Positions 1-11,733 of a stretch of 64,000 nucleotides of DNA are shown here, in pieces (positions within the stretch are counted from its first letter, which is position 1; each line of letters starts with the position of its first letter). The notes below the pieces were generated by a model. It ran no database searches. It was not told the DNA's origin and was given only the letters and a program-made list of their open reading frames with translations. The translations under genes and the position numbers were made by a program. This DNA is from Palaemon carinicauda (taxonomy: Eukaryota > Arthropoda > Malacostraca > Decapoda > Palaemonidae), in assembly GCF_036898095.1 (NCBI RefSeq), contig NC_090751.1, positions 84,538,004-84,602,003 of the forward strand, in the 5' to 3' direction.

Positions 1-828
1 ACGGTTTTTTGTGGGAGTTTGTTATGTCGACGTCAAGCCAATCGACTTTTTTCCCAATTTACCGATGTGATTCAGAGATAGATACGTTAAATGAATCGTG
101 GAGATAGGGATGGGGGACCAGACACGAATAGCCGCTCACCTTATCGCCGCCAAACACGCGTATGCAAGAGCCAAATTCCCGTGCCTGACAACGGCCAAAC
201 AGTCCTTATGGGGGGTGAAGAGACGGCCTGATTTTTACAGTCCCGGTTCGAGTCCCGATTTGTCCAGGTTTGCTTCGTGGAATGATTGGTCCGAGTTTTT
301 CGACCTGTGTGGATTCTCACATTCGGATAAAATGATTGCACCCTGAATCGATTAATTGCTGGACGCTAAAGTTATACAACAACCGAGGCAGGACTAAAAA
401 AGGCCTTGTTAGTAACTGGGCATTATGCACTCACAAAAAGCTTACAATTTGGCATGTAGAATGAACAAAATAATTGTTCTTTTCAGTGCATTTTACGTCA
501 CATGGTAAACACTTTCGTAAATATTATATGTATATAACTGCATTAATGCATACATAAAGATATCTGTCCATAAAATGCTAATATATACCTCACCTTGGGA
601 TTTTCCCATTGGTGAAAATAAAAACGTGTTATTTTATGGCCTGACAAGAATGCAATCACTGTGCGGTTCTAAAGCAGGAGCCCAGCCAATCAAAAACTTG
701 TTCTTAACCAAAGAATTAAAAATCCAACCGATAAATAACTTAAAGTTTACAGATAACAACAGGAACTAAGTGCGGAGGACAAACGAAAAAAGGAAAAAAC
801 CGACGGAATTTAATGATTTTGGAGTTGT
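1..828. other. Left flank, no supported gene
   Basis: The first 350 bases are richer in G+C than the rest and contain an 82-codon open frame (98-346, plus). Its translation resembles no family I know, and an overlapping minus frame is also open. A tRNA B-box-like GGTTCGAGTCC lies near 245, but no box A or cloverleaf goes with it. From 350 to 828 the DNA is A+T-rich and featureless. Confidence 0.5.
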
Positions 829-2460
829 GCGCAGTTCGCAATGCTTCATATGCGTGCGCACTTTGTAACGCTTTATATACATGCGCACTTTGTAACGCTT
901 TATATGCATGCGCACTTTGCAACGCTTTATATACATGCACACTTCGCAACGCTTCATATGCGTGCGCACTTTGCAATGCTCCATATGCGTGCGCACTTCT
1001 CGATGCTTCATATGCGTGTGCACTTTGCAATATTTCATTTCCATGAGCAGGTCACAATGCTTCATATCTGTGCACATTTTGCAGTACTTCATATGCGTGC
1101 GCACGTCGCAATGCTTGATATCAGTGCACGCATTGCAATGCTACATATACGTGCGCACTTCGCAATGCTTCATATGTGTGCACACTTTGCAATGCTCCAT
1201 ATGCATGCGCACTTCGCAATTCTCCATATCAGTGCGCACGTCGCAATGCTTCATATACGTGTGCACTTCACAATGCTTCATATGCGCGAGCACTTCGCAA
1301 TGCTTCATATCAGTGCGCATGTCGCAATGCTTCATATGCGTGTGCACTTCGCAATGCTTCATATCAGTGCGCATGTCGCAATGCTTCATATGCGTGTGCA
1401 CTTCGCAATGACTCGTATCAGTGCGCACGGCGCAATGCTTCATATGCGTGCGCACTTCGCGATGCTTCATATGCGTGTGCACTTTGCAATATTTCATTTC
1501 CATGCGCAGGTCACAATGCTTCATATCTGTGCACATTTTGCAGTACTTCATATGCGTGCGCACGTCGCAATGCTTAATATCAGTGCACACGTCGCAATGC
1601 TACATATACGTGCGCACTTCGCAATGCTTCATATGTGTGCACACTTTGCAATGCTCCATATGCATGCGCACTTCGCAATTCTCCATATCAGTGCGCACGT
1701 CGCAATGCTTCATATACGTGTGTACGGCGCAATGCTTAATATCAGTGTGCATGTCGCAATGCTTCTTATGATTGCGCACTTCGCAACACTTCATATGCGG
1801 TCGCACTTTGCAATGCTCCATATACGCGCGACTTCGTGATGCGTGCGTATTTCGCAATGCTTCATATGCGTGTTCCCTTTGCAATGCATCATTTCCATGC
1901 AGATGTTGCAATGCTTCATTTCCATGCGCATGTTGCGATGTTTCTTATCCATGCACATTTTGCAGTACTTCATATGAGTGCGCATGTCGCAATGCTTAAT
2001 ATCAGTGTGCATGTCGCAATGCAACATATACGTGCGCACTTCGCAATGCTTCATATGCGTGCGCACTTTACAATGCCCCATATGCGTGCGCACTTTGCAA
2101 TGCTTCTTATGAGTGTGCACTTCGCATTGCTTCATATGAAGCTGCCCTTAACAATGCTTCATATGCATGCGCACTCCGCAATGCTTCATATGCGTGTGCA
2201 CTTCACAATGCTTCATATGCGTGAGCACTTCGCAATGCTTTATATCAGTGCGCATGTCGCAATGCTTCATATGCGTGTGCACTTCGCAATGCTTCATATC
2301 AGTGCGCATGTCGCAATGCTTCATATGCGTGTGCACTTCGCAATGACTCGTATCAGTGCGCACGGCGCAATGCTTCATATGCGTGCGCACTTCGCAATGC
2401 TTTCATATCCGTCCGTACTTCGCAATCCTTCATATCAGTGGCATGTCACAATGCTTCATA
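829..2460. repeat. 27-bp minisatellite, about 60 units
   Basis: The array repeats a 27-bp unit close to GCAATGCTTCATATGCGTGC plus GCACTTC. Units differ at a few positions (CATATG/CATATC, GCGTGC/CAGTGC, ACTTCG/ACGTCG). A 17-unit block recurs 459 bp downstream (anchors 1042/1501, 1081/1540, 1221/1680), which is higher-order organisation. A further diverged block around 2184-2395 resembles 1249-1460. Because 27 is divisible by 3 and the unit lacks stops, long frames appear on both strands, for example 841-1839 with a 9-residue period. Small indels near 1825-1850 and 2130-2150 break the phase. No sign of a real gene. Confidence 0.95.
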
Positions 2461-3218
2461 TCAAGTTCCTTTTCACTTACAATTTTCTCGATATAATCAA
2501 ACACCCTTCACACTCTCCTTCAAGAATGCTGAAATAATAGCGGCCGCATGCCCTTCAAGAGCATCCTCATTACGCCGAAGTTGCTCCAGCAACGGCTACC
2601 ACCTGGTGAAGAAGTCATCTCCCCACCTATAATTATCTAGCTTCCTTTTTTTCCAGTCTAAGCGATCTCGCACCTTTTTTCTCCCAATATATCTTTTAGT
2701 AAACGCCAAGCCGTCGCTAATCGACGCTGGCCAACGCATGGAGCGTAAAAGTGCTTTGTAAATCTTTCATGACTTCATATTTTCACACATGGTAAGAATA
2801 CAATTATGGATTCCAGATGGCAGTGTAGTTTAATCACTCCAATTATAAGTGAGGATATAAATTTCTTGTTGGTTGAGAGAATGAAAAGACGATGCGTTAA
2901 TTACATATCATTGGATAATACCGATTATAAGCATTAGAATATTCAGTCAATAGAGATAATGCGTCAATCACCAATACAAAACACTATCACCAGCCACTTT
3001 GAAAAAAAATATAATTTAGAAAAAAAAATTCAGTTTTTTTTTTAACACGATGCAAGACAGGAGTAATAAATATTCTCAGAAAGGTGTATCACTGAGATGA
3101 CATATCCATTAAAACTATAAAGTACACAAGTTTCAACAACAATATGCAAAAGAGATTTTAACAATGAGTCCCAAAACTTTTGAGGAACAATTTCAAAACC
3201 AAAAATAGCAAGGTATAT

Positions 3219-3220
<2 letters not shown>
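2461..3220. other. Mostly featureless; one short GC-rich ORF
   Basis: Right after the minisatellite there is a G+C-richer patch (2540-2640) with a 30-codon frame starting MPFKSILITPKLLQQ (2548-2640). The rest is A+T-rich with homopolymer A and T runs. Nothing else is recognised. Confidence 0.4.

Positions 3221-3295
<75 letters not shown>
3221..3295. repeat. (CT)n microsatellite
   Basis: About 75 bases of uninterrupted CT dinucleotides. Confidence 0.98.
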
Positions 3296-3297
<2 letters not shown>

Positions 3298-4453
3298 GAC
3301 GATCGGTGCACATCTGAGCTAATTGTTTAGTTCTCCTTTCTGGCAGGGTTTTTCCAAAGTTTATGACTACTAATTGTCGGGTTTTGGCTGGTCGATACCT
3401 GGCCAGCGATATTTGACCCAGCATTACCAAACAATACGGCGAGTTCACGACCTACAATACAGGATCTTCACCTCACAATTATGTACAATCACCTGGTAAC
3501 AACAGAACAACAAGGCACCATCATGATTTAGTGCGGATTTCGTTTCAAAATATTGAAAATTATGCAGTGTACTGAACCCGGGAACCTACACGCGTATAAA
3601 GGAAGGTTTCTTCATACTTCAGAGAGCAATGCAACTTAAACGTTTATCTTGCCAAGAAAGAGGAGAAAATATTGGATATTTTCATTTCTAACAACGTGAA
3701 AACTAACATATTTTGAATGTCTAACCTAATTTGAGGCTACAGGAAGCATAGTTGTTACAAAGCGCATGGCCACAAGGACACTAGGCTACTTGAAAAACGA
3801 AAAAAAAAAATGTAGATAAAAAAGACAATAAAAAAAGAGAAAACTGTGTAAGAATGCTAGTGTGCCAGTTTGTACGCTCTGTGCATTCCTCAGTAATTTT
3901 CAAGTGATCTTCAACTAAATTCAGACATAAATGGATGTAGAAGATATCGAAAAGTGATTGCAAAAGTGAAAACAGTTCCCAGTTTCTTCCAAATTTAGGA
4001 GCACACACAGGCAAAAACTAAGATGAAAAATGCCTGGGTCAAATCATAAAAAAAAAAAAATACATAAATCTCCCGTTAACGGCAATGAAGCAACATATAT
4101 CAGCCAAGAGACTTGCACCTTATGAACCAAGGGTTCAAATCGAGTACCCACTTCAACTAGTATGTGTTTACCTGCAACTTCACCTAGATTTTCTCTCTCC
4201 TACGCATTTAAATCACCAGATCTTCTTCGAGGTGTGTATTTTCCTCACTATATTTCACTTTTTGTGTTGTGTGTATTTTTGTTAATTATTTCTCCCCTTG
4301 AAAGTATTCGCAGTACCTGCTTTTACTGTCCCGTTGACATTTCCTCTCCTAATTCAACTTCCATCAGTTTTTTTATATTTTCATGTACTGAGTTATAATG
4401 GCGTGAAGGTACCAGGACTCAAACATCAATTCCAAACTAAACATTCCGTATTC

Positions 4454-4457
<4 letters not shown>
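3296..4457. other. Unique A+T-rich DNA
   Basis: Short chance frames only. No repeat family, RNA gene or coding signal is seen. Confidence 0.5.

Positions 4458-4547
<90 letters not shown>
4458..4547. repeat. (AG)n microsatellite
   Basis: About 90 bases of perfect AG dinucleotides. Confidence 0.98.
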
Positions 4548-4550
<3 letters not shown>

Positions 4551-5508
4551 TTACGGCAACGTACCCTAAAGATGTCATCTTCACCTAAACAATTCAAGTC
4601 TATCTAAACCATTCCAGCGTCCCTTCTGGTTTAAAAGTGGCTCTGCCTGATGTAATATTCATGAGAAAAATATCTTCCGCAAGCATATGTTTCTTAACAA
4701 GCCCTACAGCAAGATGACGCACATGCCCTATAATAAAACTCCAGTCTTCGGGAATAGAAATAAAATAAAATATAAACGAAATCTTTGAGAGAATATTTTT
4801 TTCTCCGATATTATCCATTAGCTGGGGGAAAATGATGGCATAATAAATTGTATACTTTCAGGTAATCTTTCGCGCGGTAATGCGACAAGACGTCGACGTT
4901 ACTTATCATTACATCAAACACGTGCAATGGCGAGTCTCCGACGCTCAGTATCAAAACAACCATTACCTAGACGTGTCTTTGACACCAATATAAGATATAA
5001 CATATAACAAATAAAATACATAAAAAAATTTAAATTTTTGGTAAACAATATACCTTCCTTTACTTCCCTCAGTACACGAATATCAACGAATTAAAGAGAA
5101 CTAATACAGTGCCTTTAAACAGTTGGGTAAGGTCACATCAACATTAATTGCAGCTAGATAAAAAAAAAAGATACACAAATCCTTTATAAAAATTTACCAA
5201 CACAATATTTCAGTTTAAAATGTTACGTGCGGCTAATTCTCTTCAAATATAATTGAGAATTTCTTGATCAAGCTAGCAATTAGTGACAATTATACATTTG
5301 ATCTCTGGTTGAGTGGTATTAAATATAAAACTGAATGTTGTAACTGATCTTTTTTTGCCAGTGAGATAGCGTAAAGAAACTGTTGATTCGGAGATTTCAA
5401 TCCACTATTAAGTAATGAGCTGAAGGGGATTTCACTCGTTAGGTAAAATATCATACAACGCATAAAAATGTGAATCCACATAAATTGACCTGAGAGAATA
5501 ATGGCTAT

Positions 5509-5511
<3 letters not shown>
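4548..5511. other. Unique A+T-rich DNA
   Basis: No coding or repeat signal beyond short A runs. Confidence 0.5.

Positions 5512-5582
<71 letters not shown>
5512..5582. repeat. (GA)n microsatellite
   Basis: About 71 bases of perfect GA dinucleotides. Confidence 0.98.
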
Positions 5583-5588
<6 letters not shown>

Positions 5589-5985
5589 AGTCTTCAAAGC
5601 ACATGCGGGGAATTTAACATTCCATTTACTTCATACAAGGCTAGACCGAACAGAACAGTAGGTGCACAGAAGGCTCACTGTGAACACGACCTTCCCGCTT
5701 CCCAAGGAAGCAAGCCGTGAAACCTCATTTGACACCACTTCAACATTTTTCTTTAGGATGATGGCAACTGATTAGAGGCAGTTTTGCAGGAGATCTTTCC
5801 AACCCCGAATGAAATGCAGTCTCTGTTGACATCCATTACCGCAAATTTACTTTATGTAAAACACTACTCGGGCCATTAGTAAATGTCAACTTATTGGCCG
5901 AGGTCAAATCAAATGTTAACATGCAGTCTATAATAAAATGAAGTTGGAAAGGATACTGCTGACAGAAAAACAAGCCTTGTACCAT

Positions 5986-6052
5986 AGCTAAACGACCCTA
6001 TAGGACATACCCTTCAATATAGCAAAACGACCTATAGGGCATACCCTTCAAT
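5986..6052. repeat. Two-copy ~33-bp tandem duplication
   Basis: The unit around ATACCCTTCAATA follows itself immediately. The copies differ at a few bases (ACGACCCTATAGGAC versus ACGACCTATAGGGC). It is a small local duplication in otherwise plain sequence (5583-6621), which also holds a G run near 6331. Confidence 0.85.
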
Positions 6053-6611
6053 ACACTTGTCATAAACAATAGTTGATCAAATTTTCATAGAAAACAACGT
6101 TAAAATCCTGGAGTAAATTATACCAGGCCCTTACCGTAAAAAGAAAAAAAAAAAAAAATAAATTGTATTCTTGCCACTTATTCAACTTTATACATATGTT
6201 ACAAGAGTTGTCACTTTAATTACCGAATTTCAAGAAAAAATAAATAATATTACGATAGTAAGATTTGACCCACCTCCTGCAGGCAACATCTGTAAGCTTG
6301 TCACGTTAACTGAATGAGTTAGGAGGATGGGGGGGGGGGGTTTACAGACGTGGATAGGAAGGATCCCAGGGCAATGCTATGACAGGGATGGGATTGGACA
6401 AGGGATTGTACTGTAATGGTGGGGTATCTTATGTATGAAGTTCTATACTTTATTTTATTCTAAGTTAAAACGAAGAACCGATTACATTATGATGCGTAAT
6501 TTAAAATGTAAATAGTCTTAGAAATTGAAGAACAGAATGTGTGAAAAGTAATTATAAATTTGCACAAATAACTCAATTTTATTTCTTCCAAATATGTTAT
6601 TTACCAACACA

Positions 6612-6731
<120 letters not shown>

Positions 6732-6749
6732 ATGAGTGAACGCACAAGA

Positions 6750-6861
6750 ACTACAATAAATGCAGCCGTTTCTAGCTAGCCCACTGCAGGAAAGGGGCCT
6801 CAGACATTTCTTAGTTATGTCTGTGGTTTGGCCAAATTCTTCAAACACCCGTGGCCACTAG
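6750..6861 (+). repeat. Family C dispersed repeat, partial
   Basis: Contains TGCAGCCGTTTCTAG, then a segment ending GTTTGGCC and GGCCACTAG. The same string order occurs at 51623-52010. It sits between two (TA)n arrays. From memory this is a common interspersed repeat in caridean prawns; its class is unknown to me. Confidence 0.7.
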
Positions 6862-6867
6862 AATATA

Positions 6868-6947
<80 letters not shown>

Positions 6948-6968
6948 ATATATATATATAGTATATAA
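6862..6968. repeat. (TA)n microsatellite
   Basis: About 100 bases of TA with a few interruptions (TATTATA, TATGTATG). Confidence 0.95.
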
Positions 6969-7194
6969 TATGTGTGTATGTTCATGTACACGTGGCTATG
7001 AGAACTAGCTCCATCTTTATAATATATATACTATATATTATAATAGTAAAATTTATTCAATTACATTACAAAACAGCAAATTTCGAGACCAACAATTCAT
7101 TCCAGTATTCATAAACGTGTTCGTTTCAAAGAAAGAGGGTTTTATTAAACAAACAATACTTAATAGTAAATGGCTCAACGTCACCCCAACGAAT

Positions 7195-7197
<3 letters not shown>

Positions 7198-7281
<84 letters not shown>
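7198..7281. repeat. (GA)n microsatellite
   Basis: About 84 bases of perfect GA dinucleotides. Confidence 0.98.
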
Positions 7282-7286
<5 letters not shown>

Positions 7287-7807
7287 CAGTATGCAAATCA
7301 AGAGGAGAGCATCTTATCAAACAGAATCAACAGTTCAAGCAATAAACAGGAGATAGTTACCGTTAGATTTCTTCCACTCTGGGTCAGCCATAATTCTGCA
7401 GGTAGCTGATAACAATAGCTAGATGCCGATGGTAATCAGGTCCAAGAAGTGCTGAACACGAGCTGGATTAGACTACCTATACCTGACACCATAATAAAGT
7501 GAGATACAGTCCCTAACTGCATGGTATCTCCTTACGTTACTTAATCACATCATTAGCAGATGTTTACCAAAATAAAAATTCGTTAATCAATCTTTTGTAT
7601 CAGCAACGATTATAAAACTAAGATTCTTTGGGATAAGATACAATATCCTAATATTCCTAAAATAGTTTATAAAAAACTGAAATATATATCCATTAGTTCC
7701 TTGGATATGAGGAAACTTTTGAAGCAAGCATCAAAATAACACAAAACCCAAGAAGGGACTAGCGCAAATACCGGCACTGAAAATTTTATTAAATTTTATA
7801 TTCTGAG

Positions 7808-7809
<2 letters not shown>
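7282..7809. other. Unique A+T-rich DNA
   Basis: No supported feature is seen here. Confidence 0.5.

Positions 7810-7872
<63 letters not shown>
7810..7872. repeat. (TA)n microsatellite
   Basis: About 63 bases of perfect TA dinucleotides. Confidence 0.97.
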
Positions 7873-7874
<2 letters not shown>

Positions 7875-8314
7875 TGTATAAAAGCAACACAATTTACATT
7901 TAGCATTCGTGCAAACAGTAACGCCTTTATTTTTCGTGCTTTAAATTTTATCTAGGAAAATGATACCAATCATTAAACTACCCCTATATAAGAATATAAG
8001 ATGTCACAAGCTATATTTTCTCTTTATGCCAACCCACTCGAGGGGATTGCTCCTGAACAAAGTAAAATTCTATACAATTAAAAGGACTCTTAAGGGGAAT
8101 GACATTCAACTGACTCGCCACCTGGCAAACAAGCAATATTGACCAGCTAAACTCAAATGCAACGGCCATAAATTATATCAATGCGCCCCTGCGACGTCGA
8201 ACAAGAGGGGTGCAACACTAGATCAAAGCTCATTCACACGTGGAATCCTCTGTCATGTTGATTTCACGAGTCATCTCTACATTTACGACTGTGAAAGGGG
8301 GGAATTTCAAACTC
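7873..8314. other. Unique DNA, no feature
   Basis: A 60-codon frame (7960-8142) shows no recognisable family and is probably a chance opening. Confidence 0.45.
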
Positions 8315-8397
<83 letters not shown>

Positions 8398-8401
8398 GAG
8401 A
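8315..8401. repeat. (TG)n(GA)n compound microsatellite
   Basis: A short TG run is followed by about 75 bases of GA. Confidence 0.97.
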
Positions 8402-8938
8402 TTACTTTGGTATACAAAAATGTAGCATTTCCTACCTATCATTTATGCAAAGATATATTTTCAAATACGATAGCATAACTAACTCTTTCGTTTAACAGTT
8501 GCTATAATTATGCAGATTAACCTCGACCGCCTTCAAAATCTAATCGCTTTCTCTTGGGTCATTGATCCTCATTTTAATATCTAAAAATATTAACTTATTT
8601 TTTATCAGTCTACGAGGTAATAACCCAAAGTACAGCCGTCAATTTACCATGAGGGAATGAGCCACGATCAAAACGAGAAACTGGAATGGGCAACATTTAA
8701 ATATGACGTTGCAGCTAAATAACACCAACGGCCCCTGACGTGCTATGATGATTCACGACATTTATACAACACACGAATTGCAAGCGTAAATCGCACGCAC
8801 CTGTAAAGGGCTCCAGTGATAAGATCAGCTGATCTATCATGGGGTATCTCATCCGGGAAGAGCCAAACCCACACCAAGACCCGTCGCTCGGACTCCAAAG
8901 TCCATTTAAAACAATAATGCTCCACTCTTTCACTATAC

Positions 8939-8941
<3 letters not shown>

Positions 8942-8994
<53 letters not shown>
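8942..8994. repeat. (GA)n microsatellite
   Basis: Perfect GA run. The counterpart at 23097-23151 is interrupted by GGAGAGC. Confidence 0.97.
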
Positions 8995-8996
<2 letters not shown>

Positions 8997-9384
8997 TAAA
9001 TCTGACATACACGAGTTCTTATACCAAGGGTAATATATTCGAATCGATATTTATTTACCGAATTTCATCAGCACCCTCCCCAATTTAGTTACTATTATAC
9101 ATGGAATAAAACTCTTTTTCGAACACTTTTCACAACGTTGACAATTGAAGTAATCGAGCTAAATTACATCCAATGTACAGTATACACATTCAAATGAAAT
9201 GCGTCACCTACCATTTCTCTCTACAAAATTTAGTTATATTGTGCAATTTATTTCTTTCAATACTCCATTAATCACTGTCCTCTACGATGTATGTGAACAT
9301 AAAAATCAAGACCAATTGCAGCTCATAATGGAGTTTACAGATCGTACACCTTGGGGGGCGTCACCGCTTTCTTTATCACGGATA

Positions 9385-9389
<5 letters not shown>

Positions 9390-9469
<80 letters not shown>
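9390..9469. repeat. (TC)n microsatellite
   Basis: TC run with two CC interruptions. The counterpart is 23550-23641. Confidence 0.97.
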
Positions 9470-9471
<2 letters not shown>

Positions 9472-10367
9472 ATTTCTTCATGATTCATATACTAAAAGGT
9501 CAATTTCTTTATCGGTAAAATTTGTACTGACTTAACTACGGAAAGTAAACAATTGTCGATTACTTACAGAACTATATACACTTCATAACAGACGTATCTT
9601 AAAACACGAATTGCAGTTGATATCGGTGAATTTCCTCTGGTCGCTCCCAATTATTATTGTTCTAGGTGACATTAATAACTACAGTTATAGCAACCGCTTG
9701 TAGAAACATGAAACAGTTCTGTATCACTATTTCATAACAACAACTATTATTCTTAAAAGAAATCAGAACATTCTTTTCATCAATCTCTTTTGCTTCTCTA
9801 AGCCAGCCGTCTAATAATCAGAAACTGGTTCGATGTCATATAACCATTATTCATCCATTACCATCCACTTGCATACCTTCCCTAAGATCCTATTTGGAGG
9901 GCTTATTACCTCCAACTCGAAAGAGAAAGAAGGATGAGCATAATCCCACCAAAGGCACAACATGAGAGAGACCAAAGGAGATGTAGTTGTTAAAAAGAGG
10001 TCGGGTATCATTTACTATTAGACGGGAGAACGCTTGAGACTCCAGCGGTTAGATGAGAGCTTGATAGTGCAACTGTGGGCTACCTGCCAACGAGCTGTGT
10101 CGCCTCTCTGACCAACAGCAGAGATCTGCTATCTCTTGCCAGCCCAGAGCCCCATTAAAATATCGCTTCGGCCCAAGAACTTCCCTCACACACAGACACA
10201 CACACAAACTTGACCGGCAGCACTAAATCATTTTTTTTCCCAAATGGAGATCAATGCATCTCTCGTGATTATATAAAATCGCATCTAAGTCTAAACAATT
10301 TCTTACTTCATTGTGAACATATGCAGAGCACTGTAACATATGTGTGCGTATATATACGGTGTATGTT

Positions 10368-10376
<9 letters not shown>
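9470..10376. other. Unique DNA within the duplicated block
   Basis: No coding family recognised. Around 9900-10200 the base composition is more balanced. The paired copy carries two extra segments, 23700-23744 and 23939-24046, absent here at 9525/9526 and 9718/9719. Confidence 0.5.

Positions 10377-10451
<75 letters not shown>
10377..10451. repeat. (TA)n microsatellite
   Basis: TA run preceded by TGTGTGTGTA, with one AATA break. The counterpart is 24710-24787. Confidence 0.96.
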
Positions 10452-10454
<3 letters not shown>

Positions 10455-10796
10455 TACACACATGCTCACTAATAAAACAAACTTGTTCGACTGCCCTACA
10501 CACTTCTGGATTTAGCTAGCAATACAAACAAACGTTCGAGCAGGGAAGAAACAAATAAAAAGATTACCTTCCATTAACACACACTTTACATACACCATTT
10601 GTAAGTGTGTACTCGATGCAATTAATTACAGTTGAATGAAATCCAAAATATTTGTCTGAGCATGGTGGGCTACGGATGTGTTTTAGAAGTGCTTCCATTT
10701 ATAATATAAACCAAAGCTATTACTTCTATTAGGACTAGTCGTGCTGTGAAAGAAAATCAATAATAGAACAATAACGAATGTAAATAGTCATACCAT

Positions 10797-10800
<4 letters not shown>

Positions 10801-10871
<71 letters not shown>
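10801..10871. repeat. (GA)n microsatellite
   Basis: Perfect 71-base GA run. The counterpart at 25137-25218 has GG interruptions. Confidence 0.97.
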
Positions 10872-10873
<2 letters not shown>

Positions 10874-11250
10874 CTGTTCCACTTTTAAAACTGATAAAGG
10901 AAAGTATGAGGACTGGATATATTGTAATCATGATCGTTGGTATTTTGAAAAGCCTGACATGAGTATTTGAAATGGTTGTGTCCTACAATTACTGATTAAG
11001 ATTTAAATGGTAAAATATATAAGTTTTGACTGCTGTCAATTCAGCAAATTTCACATCAGGTTGTTGACCCAAAGGTAAATAATCTGACAGAGAAAGTAGA
11101 CAATCTTACTAAGAGATCATAACTGCAACAAATGGGATGATAACCTCGGTTGATAAGATCAAGACAAATAATTCATTGGTAATAAGATCGGAAAATTGTC
11201 GATAAGAAAATTTTATCGCTGGGATATTTTCTGGTTTTCCAACTATAGCT

Positions 11251-11358
11251 GGAGTTTGACTAATAATAAATAATAAATATTGCTGTTATCATCAATGACA
11301 GTGGAGTTTGACTAACAATAATTAATAAATATATATGGCTATTATCATCAATGACAAT
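11251..11358. repeat. Two-copy ~54-bp tandem duplication
   Basis: Two adjacent units begin GGAGTTTGACTAA and end TTATCATCAATGACA (11251-11302 and 11303-11358), differing by a few substitutions and a short indel. Confidence 0.85.
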
Positions 11359-11682
11359 AATGTTAACGAAAAAGGTATATGAAGTTTAATAAAGAATCAT
11401 TGTACAAACAAAATCTTTCGAAAGAATTTTATGAAGTGATGCTAGACTATTGTATCCTATAAAAGTGTTACCACAAATTCCCTTAATAAACAAAATAAGA
11501 AATGCATTATCGTGGTCTAAACTTGCATAGTCTAATGAACTGAGCTTTGAAATTGACAATGTCAAAATATTAAGAGTAGGTTTAGACGAAAACAATGCCT
11601 ACAACATTTTGAAGAAAATGTTAATTATGATAAACTGAATTTCTCTTCCTTACATTTTCCTACTACTACCCGACCAGTCCTG

Positions 11683-11731
<49 letters not shown>
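11683..11731. repeat. (AAT)n microsatellite
   Basis: About 16 AAT units. Not followed by family A sequence here. The counterpart is near 26035-26083. Confidence 0.97.

Positions 11732-11733
<2 letters not shown>

Noticed and set aside
841..1839. 332-codon open frame as a His-rich repeat protein gene
   Set aside because: It is a by-product of the 27-bp minisatellite; other frames on both strands are equally open over the same DNA.
829..2460. CRISPR array
   Set aside because: Units are directly adjacent with no spacers, variants occur throughout, and the DNA is animal nuclear.
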